From Acidovorax sp. GW101-3H11 (GTDB lineage: Bacteria > Pseudomonadota > Gammaproteobacteria > Burkholderiales > Burkholderiaceae_C), in the NCBI RefSeq assembly GCF_001633105.1, contig NZ_LUKZ01000031.1:132406-179497 (forward strand): DNA of 47,092 bases. The letters are read 5' to 3'. The notes below the pieces were generated by a model. The model saw only the letters and a program-made list of their open reading frames with translations, searched no databases and was not told the origin of the DNA. Of this stretch, positions 8,139 through 15,641 are shown one piece after another (position 1 is the stretch's first letter; each line of letters starts with the position of its first letter). A program made the position numbers and the translations under genes.

Positions 8139-9353
8139 ATGCTCTCATTCAGGCAGTTTCTGCGCTCCGGCCACGCCCCCACGCTGTGGTCGTCCTTCCT
8201 CTACTTCGGTTTCTCGTGTGCTGTCTGGGTGATCAACGGTGCCATGGCCCCGTTCATCCGCGACAGCTTCCAGCTCACGCCCACGCAGATGGGCATGATG
8301 CTGTCCATCCCCATCTTTGCCGGTGCGCTCATGCGCTTTCCGCTGGGCATCCTGGCGCAGTACATCGGGCGCAAGAACGCCACACTGGTCGAGATGGCGG
8401 GTATCTTTTTGGCCATGGGCTATGGCTACCTGTTTGTGCACGACTACGGCGACCTGCTGGCCATGGGCATCCTTCTGGGTGTGGCCGGGGCCAGCTTTGG
8501 CGTGGCGCTGTCGCTGGGTTCGGGCTCGTTTCCGCCGCGCTACAAGGGCCTGGCCATGGGCATCGTGGGCGCTGGCAACGTGGGCACCGCCGTGGCGGCC
8601 CTGCTGGCCCCGGCGCTGGCCCAGAAGTTTGGCTGGCAGGCCGTGTACGGCTTTGCCGCCGTGAGCGTGGCGGTGCCCGCGATCGTGATGGCCGTGTTTG
8701 CACAGGAGCCCTCCGACCTGGCGGCCCATTCGAGCTTCCGCGAACACATCGCTTGCCTGTTTGAAAAAGATGGCTGGGCCTTCAGCCTGATCTATGCCGT
8801 GACCTTTGGCGGCTTCATCGGCCTCACCACCTTCTTGCCCAGCTATTTTTACGACCAGTTCCATGTGAGCAAGGTGCAGGCAGGCCAGCTCACCATGCTG
8901 GCGGCCTTCCTGGGCGCGGCCCTGCGCATCTTTGGTGGCTGGCTGTCGGACCACTGGGGCGGCGTGAACACACTCACGGCCGTGCTGGCCATCACGGCCG
9001 TGAGCATGGTGCTGTGCGGCCTGGCCGAGAACTCGCTGCCCATCACCATGCTGCTGTTCCTGGTGTGTTTTGCGGCGCTGGGCGCGGGCAATGGCGCCCT
9101 CTTCCAGCTGGTGCCCCTGCGCTGGCCTCTGACCACGGCCGTGGCAGGCTCGATGATTGGCGAGATCGGCGCCCTGGGCGGCGGCCTGATCCCCAGCGGC
9201 ATGGGCATCTCGCGCCAGTACACCGGCACCTACCTGTGGGGCTTTGTCGGCATTGCGGCGTGCGCGCTGGCCATGCTGGTGCTGCTGCGCGTGATGCAGA
9301 CCCGCTGGACGCGCACATGGGCGGAGAAAGGTGGTCGGGCACGCAGTGCCTGA
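8139..9353 (+). CDS. nasA: Nitrate/nitrite transporter, NNP family MFS
   Basis: 404-residue major facilitator with 12 predicted helices. It carries the nitrate-nitrite-porter signatures: 'GLAMGIVGAGNVGTAVAAL' (residues about 140-160) and the second glycine-rich motif near 'GEIGALGGGLIPSGMG'. Brings nitrate into the cytoplasm for assimilation. The ATG at 8139 matches the family N-terminus; an upstream GTG at 8088 directly follows the terminator and was rejected. No strong ribosome site is visible. First gene of the nitrate island; sigma-54 and ANTAR-leader controlled. The symbols narK and nasA are both used for this family. Confidence 0.92.
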   Translation: MLSFRQFLRSGHAPTLWSSFLYFGFSCAVWVINGAMAPFIRDSFQLTPTQMGMMLSIPIFAGALMRFPLGILAQYIGRKNATLVEMAGIFLAMGYGYLFVHDYGDLLAMGILLGVAGASFGVALSLGSGSFPPRYKGLAMGIVGAGNVGTAVAALLAPALAQKFGWQAVYGFAAVSVAVPAIVMAVFAQEPSDLAAHSSFREHIACLFEKDGWAFSLIYAVTFGGFIGLTTFLPSYFYDQFHVSKVQAGQLTMLAAFLGAALRIFGGWLSDHWGGVNTLTAVLAITAVSMVLCGLAENSLPITMLLFLVCFAALGAGNGALFQLVPLRWPLTTAVAGSMIGEIGALGGGLIPSGMGISRQYTGTYLWGFVGIAACALAMLVLLRVMQTRWTRTWAEKGGRARSA

Positions 9354-9453
9354 GCTGGCGTAGCCAGCCAATGCGCAGCATTGCCCGCGCTTTCACTAGA
9401 AGGCTGGACGCGCGCGCAGCGCGTGAACGGCGCAAGTGTGGCCCACTGAAACC

Positions 9454-9550
9454 CCCTCTCCCCTCGTGGGAGAGGGTTGGGGAGAGGAGGCAGCAGCGCC
9501 CCAAGGGAAGAACCCCCTCTCCCCCCGCCCTCTCCCACAAGGGGAGAGGG
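9454..9550. repeat. REP-like inverted repeat (CCCTCTCCC hairpins)
   Basis: Two hairpins, CCCTCTCCC-ctcgt-GGGAGAGGG and CCCTCTCCC-acaag-GGGAGAGGG, arranged as a near-perfect 35-bp inverted repeat around a 27-bp centre. Similar C/T-rich palindromes recur in many proteobacterial intergenic regions. It sits between the convergent transporter and kinase genes and may stop transcription from both. Confidence 0.75.
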
Positions 9551-9639
9551 AGCCCACAGGCAGCGCCCTGTGGCAGAGCCTGCTACCCACCGGGGCGTAC
9601 ATCAAAACCAGGCGATGTGCCGCTGAATATTCAAGCCAA

Positions 9640-9690
9640 AATCGGCTCTACCGCCCACCGCAAAAGCGGTAGTAGCTACATTTTCGGGAG
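9640..9690. repeat. Degenerate copy of dispersed CTACCGC/GCGGTAG repeat
   Basis: Hairpin CTACCGC (9648-9654) / GCGGTAG (9666-9672) followed by TAGCTACATTTT. Related to the copies at 39640 and 33846, but shorter and more diverged. The rest of the 9354-9707 gap holds only this and the REP-like element. Confidence 0.5.
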
Positions 9691-9707
9691 CAAACCAAGA
9701 CTCCCCA

Positions 9708-11468
9708 CTACCTCGGCAAAAACAACAGCCAGTAGATCAGCAGCAGATTCACCAGCACGCTCACCGCCAGCGCGATCTTCCACAGGGCCGTGGCATCGCG
9801 CTGCATAAGCGGCTGCGGGCCGGGGGCTGACAGGGGGCGGGATGCGCCGCGCTCCAGCGCCAGCAGCAGTTCCTCGGCGGTCTCGAAGCGCTGCGCGCGG
9901 CTGCGGGCCACGGCCTTCAGGGCAATCTGGTCCAGCCAGATGGGCACGCCGGGGTTGTGGCGGCTGGGGGGCAGCGGGTCGCGGTGGTAGCGGCCCAGCT
10001 GGTACTGCACCACCTCGCCATAAGGCAGGCGGCCCTGGCTCAGTAGCTGGTAGAGCGTAACGCCCAGCGCAAACAGGTCGCTGCGCGCGTCGGGCAGCTG
10101 GCCTTCGGTGTCGCCGCTTTTTTCGTAGCCGGGCCACTGCTCGGGGTTCATGTAGCTGGGCGTGCCCGCGTGCAGCTGGCGCGTGGCCTCGGGCTCGCGG
10201 CCGGACAGGGCCACGCCCAAATCGAGCACACGCAGCACGCCGTCGTCGCCCAGGTGCAGGTTGTCGGGCTTGATGTCGCGGTGCACCACGCCCTGGCGGT
10301 GCAGCCAGCCCAGCACGCGCGCGGCCTGCACCACCACCGACACGGCCTGTGGCACGGGCAGGTGCTGGCGGCTGCGCAGGCGCTGGCCCAGGGTTTCGCC
10401 CGCGTGCCAGTCGTACAGCAGGTAGAACGCGCTGGCGCCCGGTCCGCCTCGCCCGTCATCGGCGGGCCAGGTGTGGAGCCATGCCAGGTGGGCGGCGGCG
10501 TGGCCCGACTGCATGCGCCGCGCCACCCAGGCCTCGTGTGCAAGCGTGGCGCGCTCCTCGGCATCGTGGGCGCGCGTGGGCAGCAGGGTTTTGAGCGCGT
10601 AGAGGCGCTGCGTGGCCGGGTCGCGCACCTGGTAGATGCGGTGGATGCCGCTGTCGGCCACCAGCGCCGTGACCACCAGGCCATCGACCTTGTCGCCCAC
10701 CTTGAGCAGGGGCAGCACGGGCAGGTCCTGCGCGCGGCGGGACTCGTCCTGCAGCGTGGCCTCCAGCGCGCCCTGCACCCGCACCACCAGCGCGGTCACG
10801 TTGTCGCTGCTGCCCCGGCGCAGCGCGGCCTGCACCAGCTCGTCGCTGAGCGCCTGCGCCGCCACGCCCTCCTGGCGCAGCAGCTGCCGCAGTTCGCGCT
10901 CGGGCAGACTGCCATGCACACCGTCGGACAGCAGCACGAACAGATCGCCGCTGTGCAGCTCGCCCTGGCTGTAGTCCACCACCACATGGTCATCGAGCCC
11001 CATGGCGCGGGTGAGCTGGTGCGCAAAGTCGCGCTGCGCCATCACATGGTCGGCCGTGAGCAGTTGCAGGCGCCCGCCGCGCAGCAGGTAGGCGCGGGTG
11101 TCGCCCACATGGGCCAGCGTGTACGACTGGCCGCGCAGCACCAGCGCGGTGAGTGTGGTCAGGCCCACGGCGGGCTGGCGGCGCCGGTTCATGGAGGCCA
11201 GCCAGCCGTTGTGGGCGTTCAGGATGCGGTCCAGCGCCACGGTGGTGTCCCAGGTCTCGGGGGTGGCGAAGTAGTCGCCCACCAGGGTGCTCACCGTGGT
11301 CTGGGCGGCCTCGCGGCCCTTGCCGCCCGTGCTCACGCCATCGGCAATGGCGGCAATGGCGCCGCGCTCGCGGTCGCGCCCCTGCCCCACCGCCAGGGCG
11401 GCAAAGTCCTCGTTCACCTCATTGCGGCCGGCCAGCGAGGCCTGGCCCACATCCAGTTCAAAGCTCAT
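9708..11468 (-). CDS. Bifunctional PP2C phosphatase / Ser-Thr protein kinase, membrane-anchored
   Basis: 586 residues. PP2C phosphatase (1-235): 'NEVNEDF', metal-binding 'ADG' (42-44), 'GDTRAYLLRGG', 'LLSDGVHG' with Asp182, and 'GSSDNVTALVV'. Protein kinase (about 260-540): Lys293 in 'YALKTLL', candidate helix-C Glu312, 'HRDIKPDN' with catalytic Asp398, 'DLG' (416-418) in place of DFG, and 'GTPSYMNPEQ'. One C-terminal helix (about 563-584) anchors it in the inner membrane. GGAGC lies upstream of the ATG at 11468; a 23-residue upstream extension was rejected. On the opposite strand between the transporter and nirB. Such fusions are known beside nitrate genes in pseudomonads; the target is unknown. 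Confidence 0.9.
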   Translation of the reverse strand: MSFELDVGQASLAGRNEVNEDFAALAVGQGRDRERGAIAAIADGVSTGGKGREAAQTTVSTLVGDYFATPETWDTTVALDRILNAHNGWLASMNRRRQPAVGLTTLTALVLRGQSYTLAHVGDTRAYLLRGGRLQLLTADHVMAQRDFAHQLTRAMGLDDHVVVDYSQGELHSGDLFVLLSDGVHGSLPERELRQLLRQEGVAAQALSDELVQAALRRGSSDNVTALVVRVQGALEATLQDESRRAQDLPVLPLLKVGDKVDGLVVTALVADSGIHRIYQVRDPATQRLYALKTLLPTRAHDAEERATLAHEAWVARRMQSGHAAAHLAWLHTWPADDGRGGPGASAFYLLYDWHAGETLGQRLRSRQHLPVPQAVSVVVQAARVLGWLHRQGVVHRDIKPDNLHLGDDGVLRVLDLGVALSGREPEATRQLHAGTPSYMNPEQWPGYEKSGDTEGQLPDARSDLFALGVTLYQLLSQGRLPYGEVVQYQLGRYHRDPLPPSRHNPGVPIWLDQIALKAVARSRAQRFETAEELLLALERGASRPLSAPGPQPLMQRDATALWKIALAVSVLVNLLLIYWLLFLPR

Positions 11469-11601
11469 GCACCAGCTCCATGCAGGTTTTGTGCCCAAGG
11501 TGGTGCATGCCGGGGCCTGGCCGCCCACACGCCCCAACGCCCTCGGCGTCCCCCCACCCGGGCTCGCACCCCGGGCGCACCCCAGATCAGTGCAAGGAAT
11601 C

Positions 11602-11617
11602 TGGCACGGCCATTGCT
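11602..11617 (+). promoter_or_regulatory. Sigma-54 promoter of the nirB operon
   Basis: TGGCAC-N5-TTGCT, full consensus with correct GG/GC spacing, 188 bp before the nirB start. Predicted transcription start near 11628. It mirrors the promoter of the nitrate transporter gene. The kinase gene starts 134 bp to the left on the other strand, so both share this region. Confidence 0.85.
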
Positions 11618-11648
11618 TAACAAGGGCAAGGGCCGGGCAGGCCCACGC

Positions 11649-11698
11649 AATTCAGCAGTGCAAAGGCGCACAGAGGAGTTGTCAGGACGAAGGCGTCC
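11649..11698 (+). promoter_or_regulatory. ANTAR-type antitermination leader (nirB operon)
   Basis: Hairpin 1 (11649-11680): outer stem AATTC/GAGTT, internal loop AGCA/AGAG, inner stem GTGC/GCAC, hexaloop AAAGGC (A1, G4). Hairpin 2 (11685-11698): stem GGAC/GTCC, hexaloop GAAGGC (G1 instead of A1, G4 kept). The inner stem of hairpin 1 is identical to that of the transporter leader. Hairpin 2 overlaps the 5' arm of the terminator. Confidence 0.83.
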
Positions 11699-11753
11699 CC
11701 ACATGCGGTTTCGAGACCTCGGAGCAGCATCGTGTGGACGCCTTTTTTGTTTT
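11690..11753 (+). terminator. Leader attenuator terminator before nirB
   Basis: AAGGCGTCC pairs perfectly with GGACGCCTT (11736-11744), followed by a C-T mismatch and CAC/GTG; then TTTTTTGTTTTG. The tail and outer stem match the transporter attenuator. Ends 36 bp before the start codon. Confidence 0.88.
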
Positions 11754-11789
11754 GCGCATCGCCCCGGCGATGGAACCGATGGAGTCATG

Positions 11790-14234
11790 ATGAAAAAGCT
11801 CAAACTGGTGATGGTGGGAAACGGCATGGCCGGTGTGCGCACGCTGGAAGAGCTGCTCAAGATCGCCCCCGATCTGTATGACATCACGGTGTTCGGTGCC
11901 GAGCCCCACCCCAACTACAACCGCATTCTGCTGTCCCCCGTGCTGGCGGGCGAGCAGACCATCGACGAGATCATCCTCAACGACTGGTCGTGGTATGCCG
12001 ACAACCACATCACGCTGCACACCGGCTTCACCGTGACCGACGTGGACCGCGTGCGCCGCGTGGTCAGCGCCACCAGCAAGGACGGCACGGTGGTCACCGC
12101 CGAATACGACCGCCTGATCCTGGCCACGGGCTCCAACCCCTTCATCCTGCCCATCCCCGGCAAGGACTTGCAGGGCGTGCTGGCCTACCGCGACATTGCC
12201 GACACCCAGGCCATGATCGACGCGGCCGCCACCTACAAGCACGCCGTCGTCATCGGCGGCGGCCTGCTGGGCCTGGAGGCCGCCAACGGCCTCATGAAGC
12301 GCGGCATGCAGGTCACCGTGGTGCATGTGGGCGACTGGCTCATGGAACGCCAGCTGGACGATGTGGCCGGCAAGATGCTGGAGAAGTCGCTGCAGGAGCG
12401 CGGCATGCAGTTCCTGATGGGCGCGCAGACGCAGGAACTGGTGGGCAACACCGACGGCCGCGTGGCCAGCGTCAAGTTCAAGGACGGCACCCAGGTGCCC
12501 GCCGACCTGGTGGTGATGGCCGTGGGCATCCGCCCCAACACCGCGCTGGCCGAAAAGATGCGCCTGCACGTGAACCGCGGCATTGTGGTGAGCGACACGC
12601 TGCAAACCACCACCGACGCGCGCATCTACGCCGTGGGCGAATGCGCCGCGCACCGGGGCATTGCCTATGGCCTGGTGGCCCCGCTGTTCGAGCAAGGCAA
12701 GGTGCTGGCCAACCATTTGGCCGAGTTCGGCATCGGCCGCTACCAGGGCTCGCTGACCTCCACCAAGCTCAAGGTCACGGGCATCGACCTGTTCAGCGCG
12801 GGTGACTTCCAGGGTGGCGAGGGCACCGAAGAAATCGTGATGAGCGACCCCTTTGGTGGCGTGTACAAAAAGCTCGTGCTGAAGGACGACAAGCTGGTGG
12901 GCGCTTGCCTGTATGGCGACACGGTGGACGGCAGCTGGTACTTCAAGCTGCTGCGCGACGGCCGCAGCGTGACGGACCTGCGCGACAAGCTCATGTTCGG
13001 CGAGTCGCACCTGGGCGACACCGGCCACCAGGGCCAGAGCAAGGCTGCTGCCATGGAAGACAGCGACGAGGTGTGCGGCTGCAACGGCGTGACCAAGGGC
13101 GCGATCTGCAAGGCCATCAAGGACAAGGGCCTGTTCACGCTCGACGAAGTGCGCAAGCACACCAAGGCCAGCGCCAGCTGTGGCTCGTGCACCGGGCTGG
13201 TGGAGCAGATCATCATGTTCACGGCAGGCGGCGACTACAGCGCCACGCCCAAGACCAAGCCCATGTGCGGCTGCACCGACCACGGCCACCAGGCCGTGCG
13301 CGACGCGATCCGCCACAGCAAGCTGGTCAGCGTTGCCGAGGTGTTCAAGTTCATGGAATGGAAGACGCCCAACGGCTGCGCCACCTGCCGCCCGGCCGTC
13401 AACTACTACCTCATCAGCACCTGGCCCAAGGAGGCCAAGGACGACCCGCAAAGCCGCTTCATCAACGAACGCAGCCACGCCAACATCCAGAAAGACGGCA
13501 CCTACAGCGTGATCCCGCGCATGTGGGGCGGTGAGACCACGGCCGATGAGCTGCGCCGCATTGCCGACGTGGTGGACAAGTACAAGATCCCCACCGTCAA
13601 GGTCACGGGCGGCCAGCGCATTGATTTGCTGGGCGTGAAGAAGGAAGACCTGCAGAACGTCTGGAAGGACATCGGCATGCCCAGCGGCCATGCCTACGCC
13701 AAGGCGCTGCGCACGGTGAAGACCTGCGTGGGCAGCGAGTGGTGCCGCATGGGCACGCAAGACAGCACGCAGATGGGCAAGGACCTGGAACGTGCCATGT
13801 GGCGCATGTACGCGCCGCACAAGGTGAAGTTTGCCGTGAGCGGCTGCCCGCGCAACTGCGCCGAGGCGGGCATCAAGGACGTGGGCATCATCGGCGTGGA
13901 CAGCGGCTGGGAGATGTACGTGGCGGGCAACGGCGGCATCAAGACCGAAGTCGCACACTTTTTCACCAAGCTGAAAACCGCCGAAGAGGTGCTGGAGTAC
14001 ACCGGCGCGTTCTGCGAGCTGTACCGCCAGGAAGGCTGGTACCTGGAGCGCACCGTGCACTACGTGGACCGCGTGGGCCTCGATTACGTGAAGAAGCGCA
14101 TCCTGGACGACCACGCAGGCCGCAAGGCGCTGTGGGAGCAGCTGCAGTTTGCGCTGGATGGCGAGCCCGACCCCTGGTTCGAGTTTGACAAGGCGGCCGT
14201 GGACACGCGCCAGTTTGCGCCCCTGGGCGCCTGA
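11790..14234 (+). CDS. nirB: Assimilatory nitrite reductase, large subunit
   Basis: 814 residues, usual NirB length. Reduces nitrite to ammonium with NAD(P)H. Domains: FAD/NAD binding (GNGMAG near the start, 'VVIGGGLLGLEAANG'), two BFD-like [2Fe-2S] cysteine clusters ('VCGCNGVTKG...CGSCTG' from about 429, then 'MCGC...CATC'), and a siroheme/[4Fe-4S] domain with C646-x5-C652 ('TCVGSEWC') and C686-x3-C690 ('CPRNC'). ATGATG at 11787 offers two starts; the second is used because GGAG is then 5 bp away. The frame stays open far upstream, antisense to the kinase gene, but that part is not coding. First gene of nirB-pilJ-nirD-nasA-ybiB-cobA. Confidence 0.96.
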   Translation: MKKLKLVMVGNGMAGVRTLEELLKIAPDLYDITVFGAEPHPNYNRILLSPVLAGEQTIDEIILNDWSWYADNHITLHTGFTVTDVDRVRRVVSATSKDGTVVTAEYDRLILATGSNPFILPIPGKDLQGVLAYRDIADTQAMIDAAATYKHAVVIGGGLLGLEAANGLMKRGMQVTVVHVGDWLMERQLDDVAGKMLEKSLQERGMQFLMGAQTQELVGNTDGRVASVKFKDGTQVPADLVVMAVGIRPNTALAEKMRLHVNRGIVVSDTLQTTTDARIYAVGECAAHRGIAYGLVAPLFEQGKVLANHLAEFGIGRYQGSLTSTKLKVTGIDLFSAGDFQGGEGTEEIVMSDPFGGVYKKLVLKDDKLVGACLYGDTVDGSWYFKLLRDGRSVTDLRDKLMFGESHLGDTGHQGQSKAAAMEDSDEVCGCNGVTKGAICKAIKDKGLFTLDEVRKHTKASASCGSCTGLVEQIIMFTAGGDYSATPKTKPMCGCTDHGHQAVRDAIRHSKLVSVAEVFKFMEWKTPNGCATCRPAVNYYLISTWPKEAKDDPQSRFINERSHANIQKDGTYSVIPRMWGGETTADELRRIADVVDKYKIPTVKVTGGQRIDLLGVKKEDLQNVWKDIGMPSGHAYAKALRTVKTCVGSEWCRMGTQDSTQMGKDLERAMWRMYAPHKVKFAVSGCPRNCAEAGIKDVGIIGVDSGWEMYVAGNGGIKTEVAHFFTKLKTAEEVLEYTGAFCELYRQEGWYLERTVHYVDRVGLDYVKKRILDDHAGRKALWEQLQFALDGEPDPWFEFDKAAVDTRQFAPLGA

Positions 14235-14254
14235 TCGGAAAGAAGGAGCCCACC

Positions 14255-15067
14255 ATGCAACGCCGTACCCTTCTGACCTCTGCGGGCTACACCACGGCCT
14301 GGGGCGCCCTGGGCCTTCTGGTGCCTGCGGGCAAGGCCCAGGCCGAGGTGGCCGACCTGAACGACGCCATCAACAAGGCCGGGCGCCAGCGCATGCTGAG
14401 CCAGCGCATGGGCAAGGCCTGGCTGGCCCTGGCCCACAAGGCCGACACCCCGGCGGCGCGCGCCGTGCTGGAGCAGTCCCTGGCGCTGTTTGAGCGCCAG
14501 CTGGGCGAATTGAAGGCCTTTGCGCCCTCGCCCACCATCCGCGACACGTACGTGAAACTCGAAGGCGCCTGGGCCGACCACAAGGCCACGCTGATGGGCA
14601 CCACTCCCTCGCGCGACGGCGTGGCCGCGCTGCTGCAGGCCGACGCCAAGGTGCTGGCCCTGGCCCACCAGGGCACCTCGCAGTACGAAGCCGCGCTGGG
14701 CAAGCCCGTGGGTTACCTGGTGAACGTGGCCGGGCGCCAGCGCATGCTGAGCCAGCGCATGGCCAAGTTCTGCCTGTCGGCCATGCTGGGCGTGGACACG
14801 GCCAACGCCACCACCGAGATCGCCAAGGCGCGCGACGAATTCCTGAAAGCCACCGAGCTGCTGCGCAGCGCCCCGCAGGCCACCGTGCGCATCCGCCAGG
14901 AGTTGCTGCTGGCCGACAGCCAGTGGGTGTTCTTCGACGCGGCCCTGCAGCGCCTGGGCAACGCCAGCAACACCTTCCGCCAGGTGTCTGAAGTGTTTGT
15001 GAGCAGCGAAAACCTGCTGGCCAGCATGGACCGCGTGACCGGCATGTATGCCGCGCTCGGCACCTGA
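14255..15067 (+). CDS. Exported PilJ/P-box protein with two repeats, putative nitrate sensor
   Basis: 270 residues. A twin-arginine-like signal (MQRRTLLTSAG... cleavage AQA/EV, about 30) precedes two PilJ-N domains, each opening with the same motif, AGRQRMLSQRM, at about 42-52 and 158-168. This motif resembles the periplasmic P-box that binds nitrate in NarX/NarQ. There is no membrane helix beyond the signal and no output domain, so it is a free periplasmic protein. It lies between nirB and nirD (20 bp after nirB). A role in nitrate binding or signalling is inference; the family is annotated only as a type IV pilus chemotaxis-transducer N-terminal domain. Confidence 0.82.
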   Translation: MQRRTLLTSAGYTTAWGALGLLVPAGKAQAEVADLNDAINKAGRQRMLSQRMGKAWLALAHKADTPAARAVLEQSLALFERQLGELKAFAPSPTIRDTYVKLEGAWADHKATLMGTTPSRDGVAALLQADAKVLALAHQGTSQYEAALGKPVGYLVNVAGRQRMLSQRMAKFCLSAMLGVDTANATTEIAKARDEFLKATELLRSAPQATVRIRQELLLADSQWVFFDAALQRLGNASNTFRQVSEVFVSSENLLASMDRVTGMYAALGT

Positions 15068-15121
15068 GAACCTGCCATCGAGTCCGCCCCACACCCCTAA
15101 AAAATCCCCAAGGACCACCCC

Positions 15122-15523
15122 ATGACCACGAACCACCCCACCCCCGACTGGAAGCTCATCTGCAGCGTGGACGACATCCCCGTGCTGGGCGCACGCCGTG
15201 TGGCGCGCCCCGCAGGGCTGGACGTGGCGGTGTTCCGCAACGACGCAGGTGGCGTGTTTGCGCTGCTGGACCGCTGCCCCCACAAGGGCGGCCCGCTGTC
15301 GCACGGCATCGTGTTTGGCACGCAGGTGGCATGCCCCCTGCACAACTGGACCATCGGCCTGTGCGACGGCCAGGCTGCCGCCCCCGACGAAGGCTGCACG
15401 CCGCAATTTGCGGTGAAGGTGGAGGATGGCGCGGTGTACCTCAACAGCCACGAACTGGCCACGCTGGCAACCGACCTGGCCCGCCCCGTCGCAGGGCCTG
15501 CACGGCGCACCGCCACGGCATGA
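15122..15523 (+). CDS. nirD: Nitrite reductase small subunit, Rieske type
   Basis: 133 residues. Rieske-like fold; the ligands C52-x-H54 ('RCPHKGGPLSHG') and C71-x2-H74 ('CPLHNW') are all present, so it should carry a [2Fe-2S] cluster, unlike E. coli NirD, which lacks the ligands. Partner of NirB in NAD(P)H-dependent nitrite reduction. Preceded by AAGGACC, 54 bp after the PilJ-type gene. Confidence 0.93.
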   Translation: MTTNHPTPDWKLICSVDDIPVLGARRVARPAGLDVAVFRNDAGGVFALLDRCPHKGGPLSHGIVFGTQVACPLHNWTIGLCDGQAAAPDEGCTPQFAVKVEDGAVYLNSHELATLATDLARPVAGPARRTATA

Positions 15524-15561
15524 GCCACCATGGCTGCAACGCAGGCCGCCGCCACTCATAA

Positions 15562-15612
15562 TGCTATAAATAATATAGCTATAAGCGCTTGATAGACGCG
15601 CGCAAAGCCCCT
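15562..15612. repeat. Dispersed ATAGCTAT...CGCTTGAT repeat
   Basis: The segment from 15575 (ATAGCTAT..GCGCTTGAT.GA.GCGCG) matches the copy inside the flavoprotein gene at 33846-33921 (opposite strand) and partly the terminator copy at 39640. Preceded by a small GCTAT..ATAGC hairpin. Lies between nirD and the nitrate reductase gene, 30 bp before its start. Confidence 0.65.
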
Positions 15613-15641
15613 AAAAAGATCACAATTCCAGGCCCATCGCC

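Noticed and set aside
10170..14234. A 1354-codon open frame on the plus strand reaching from antisense of the kinase gene through nirB
   Set aside because: The first about 540 codons are Ala/His/Gln-rich, match no family, and run across the sigma-54 promoter and terminator. The real protein begins at 11787/11790. GC-rich coding DNA often leaves the antisense frame open.
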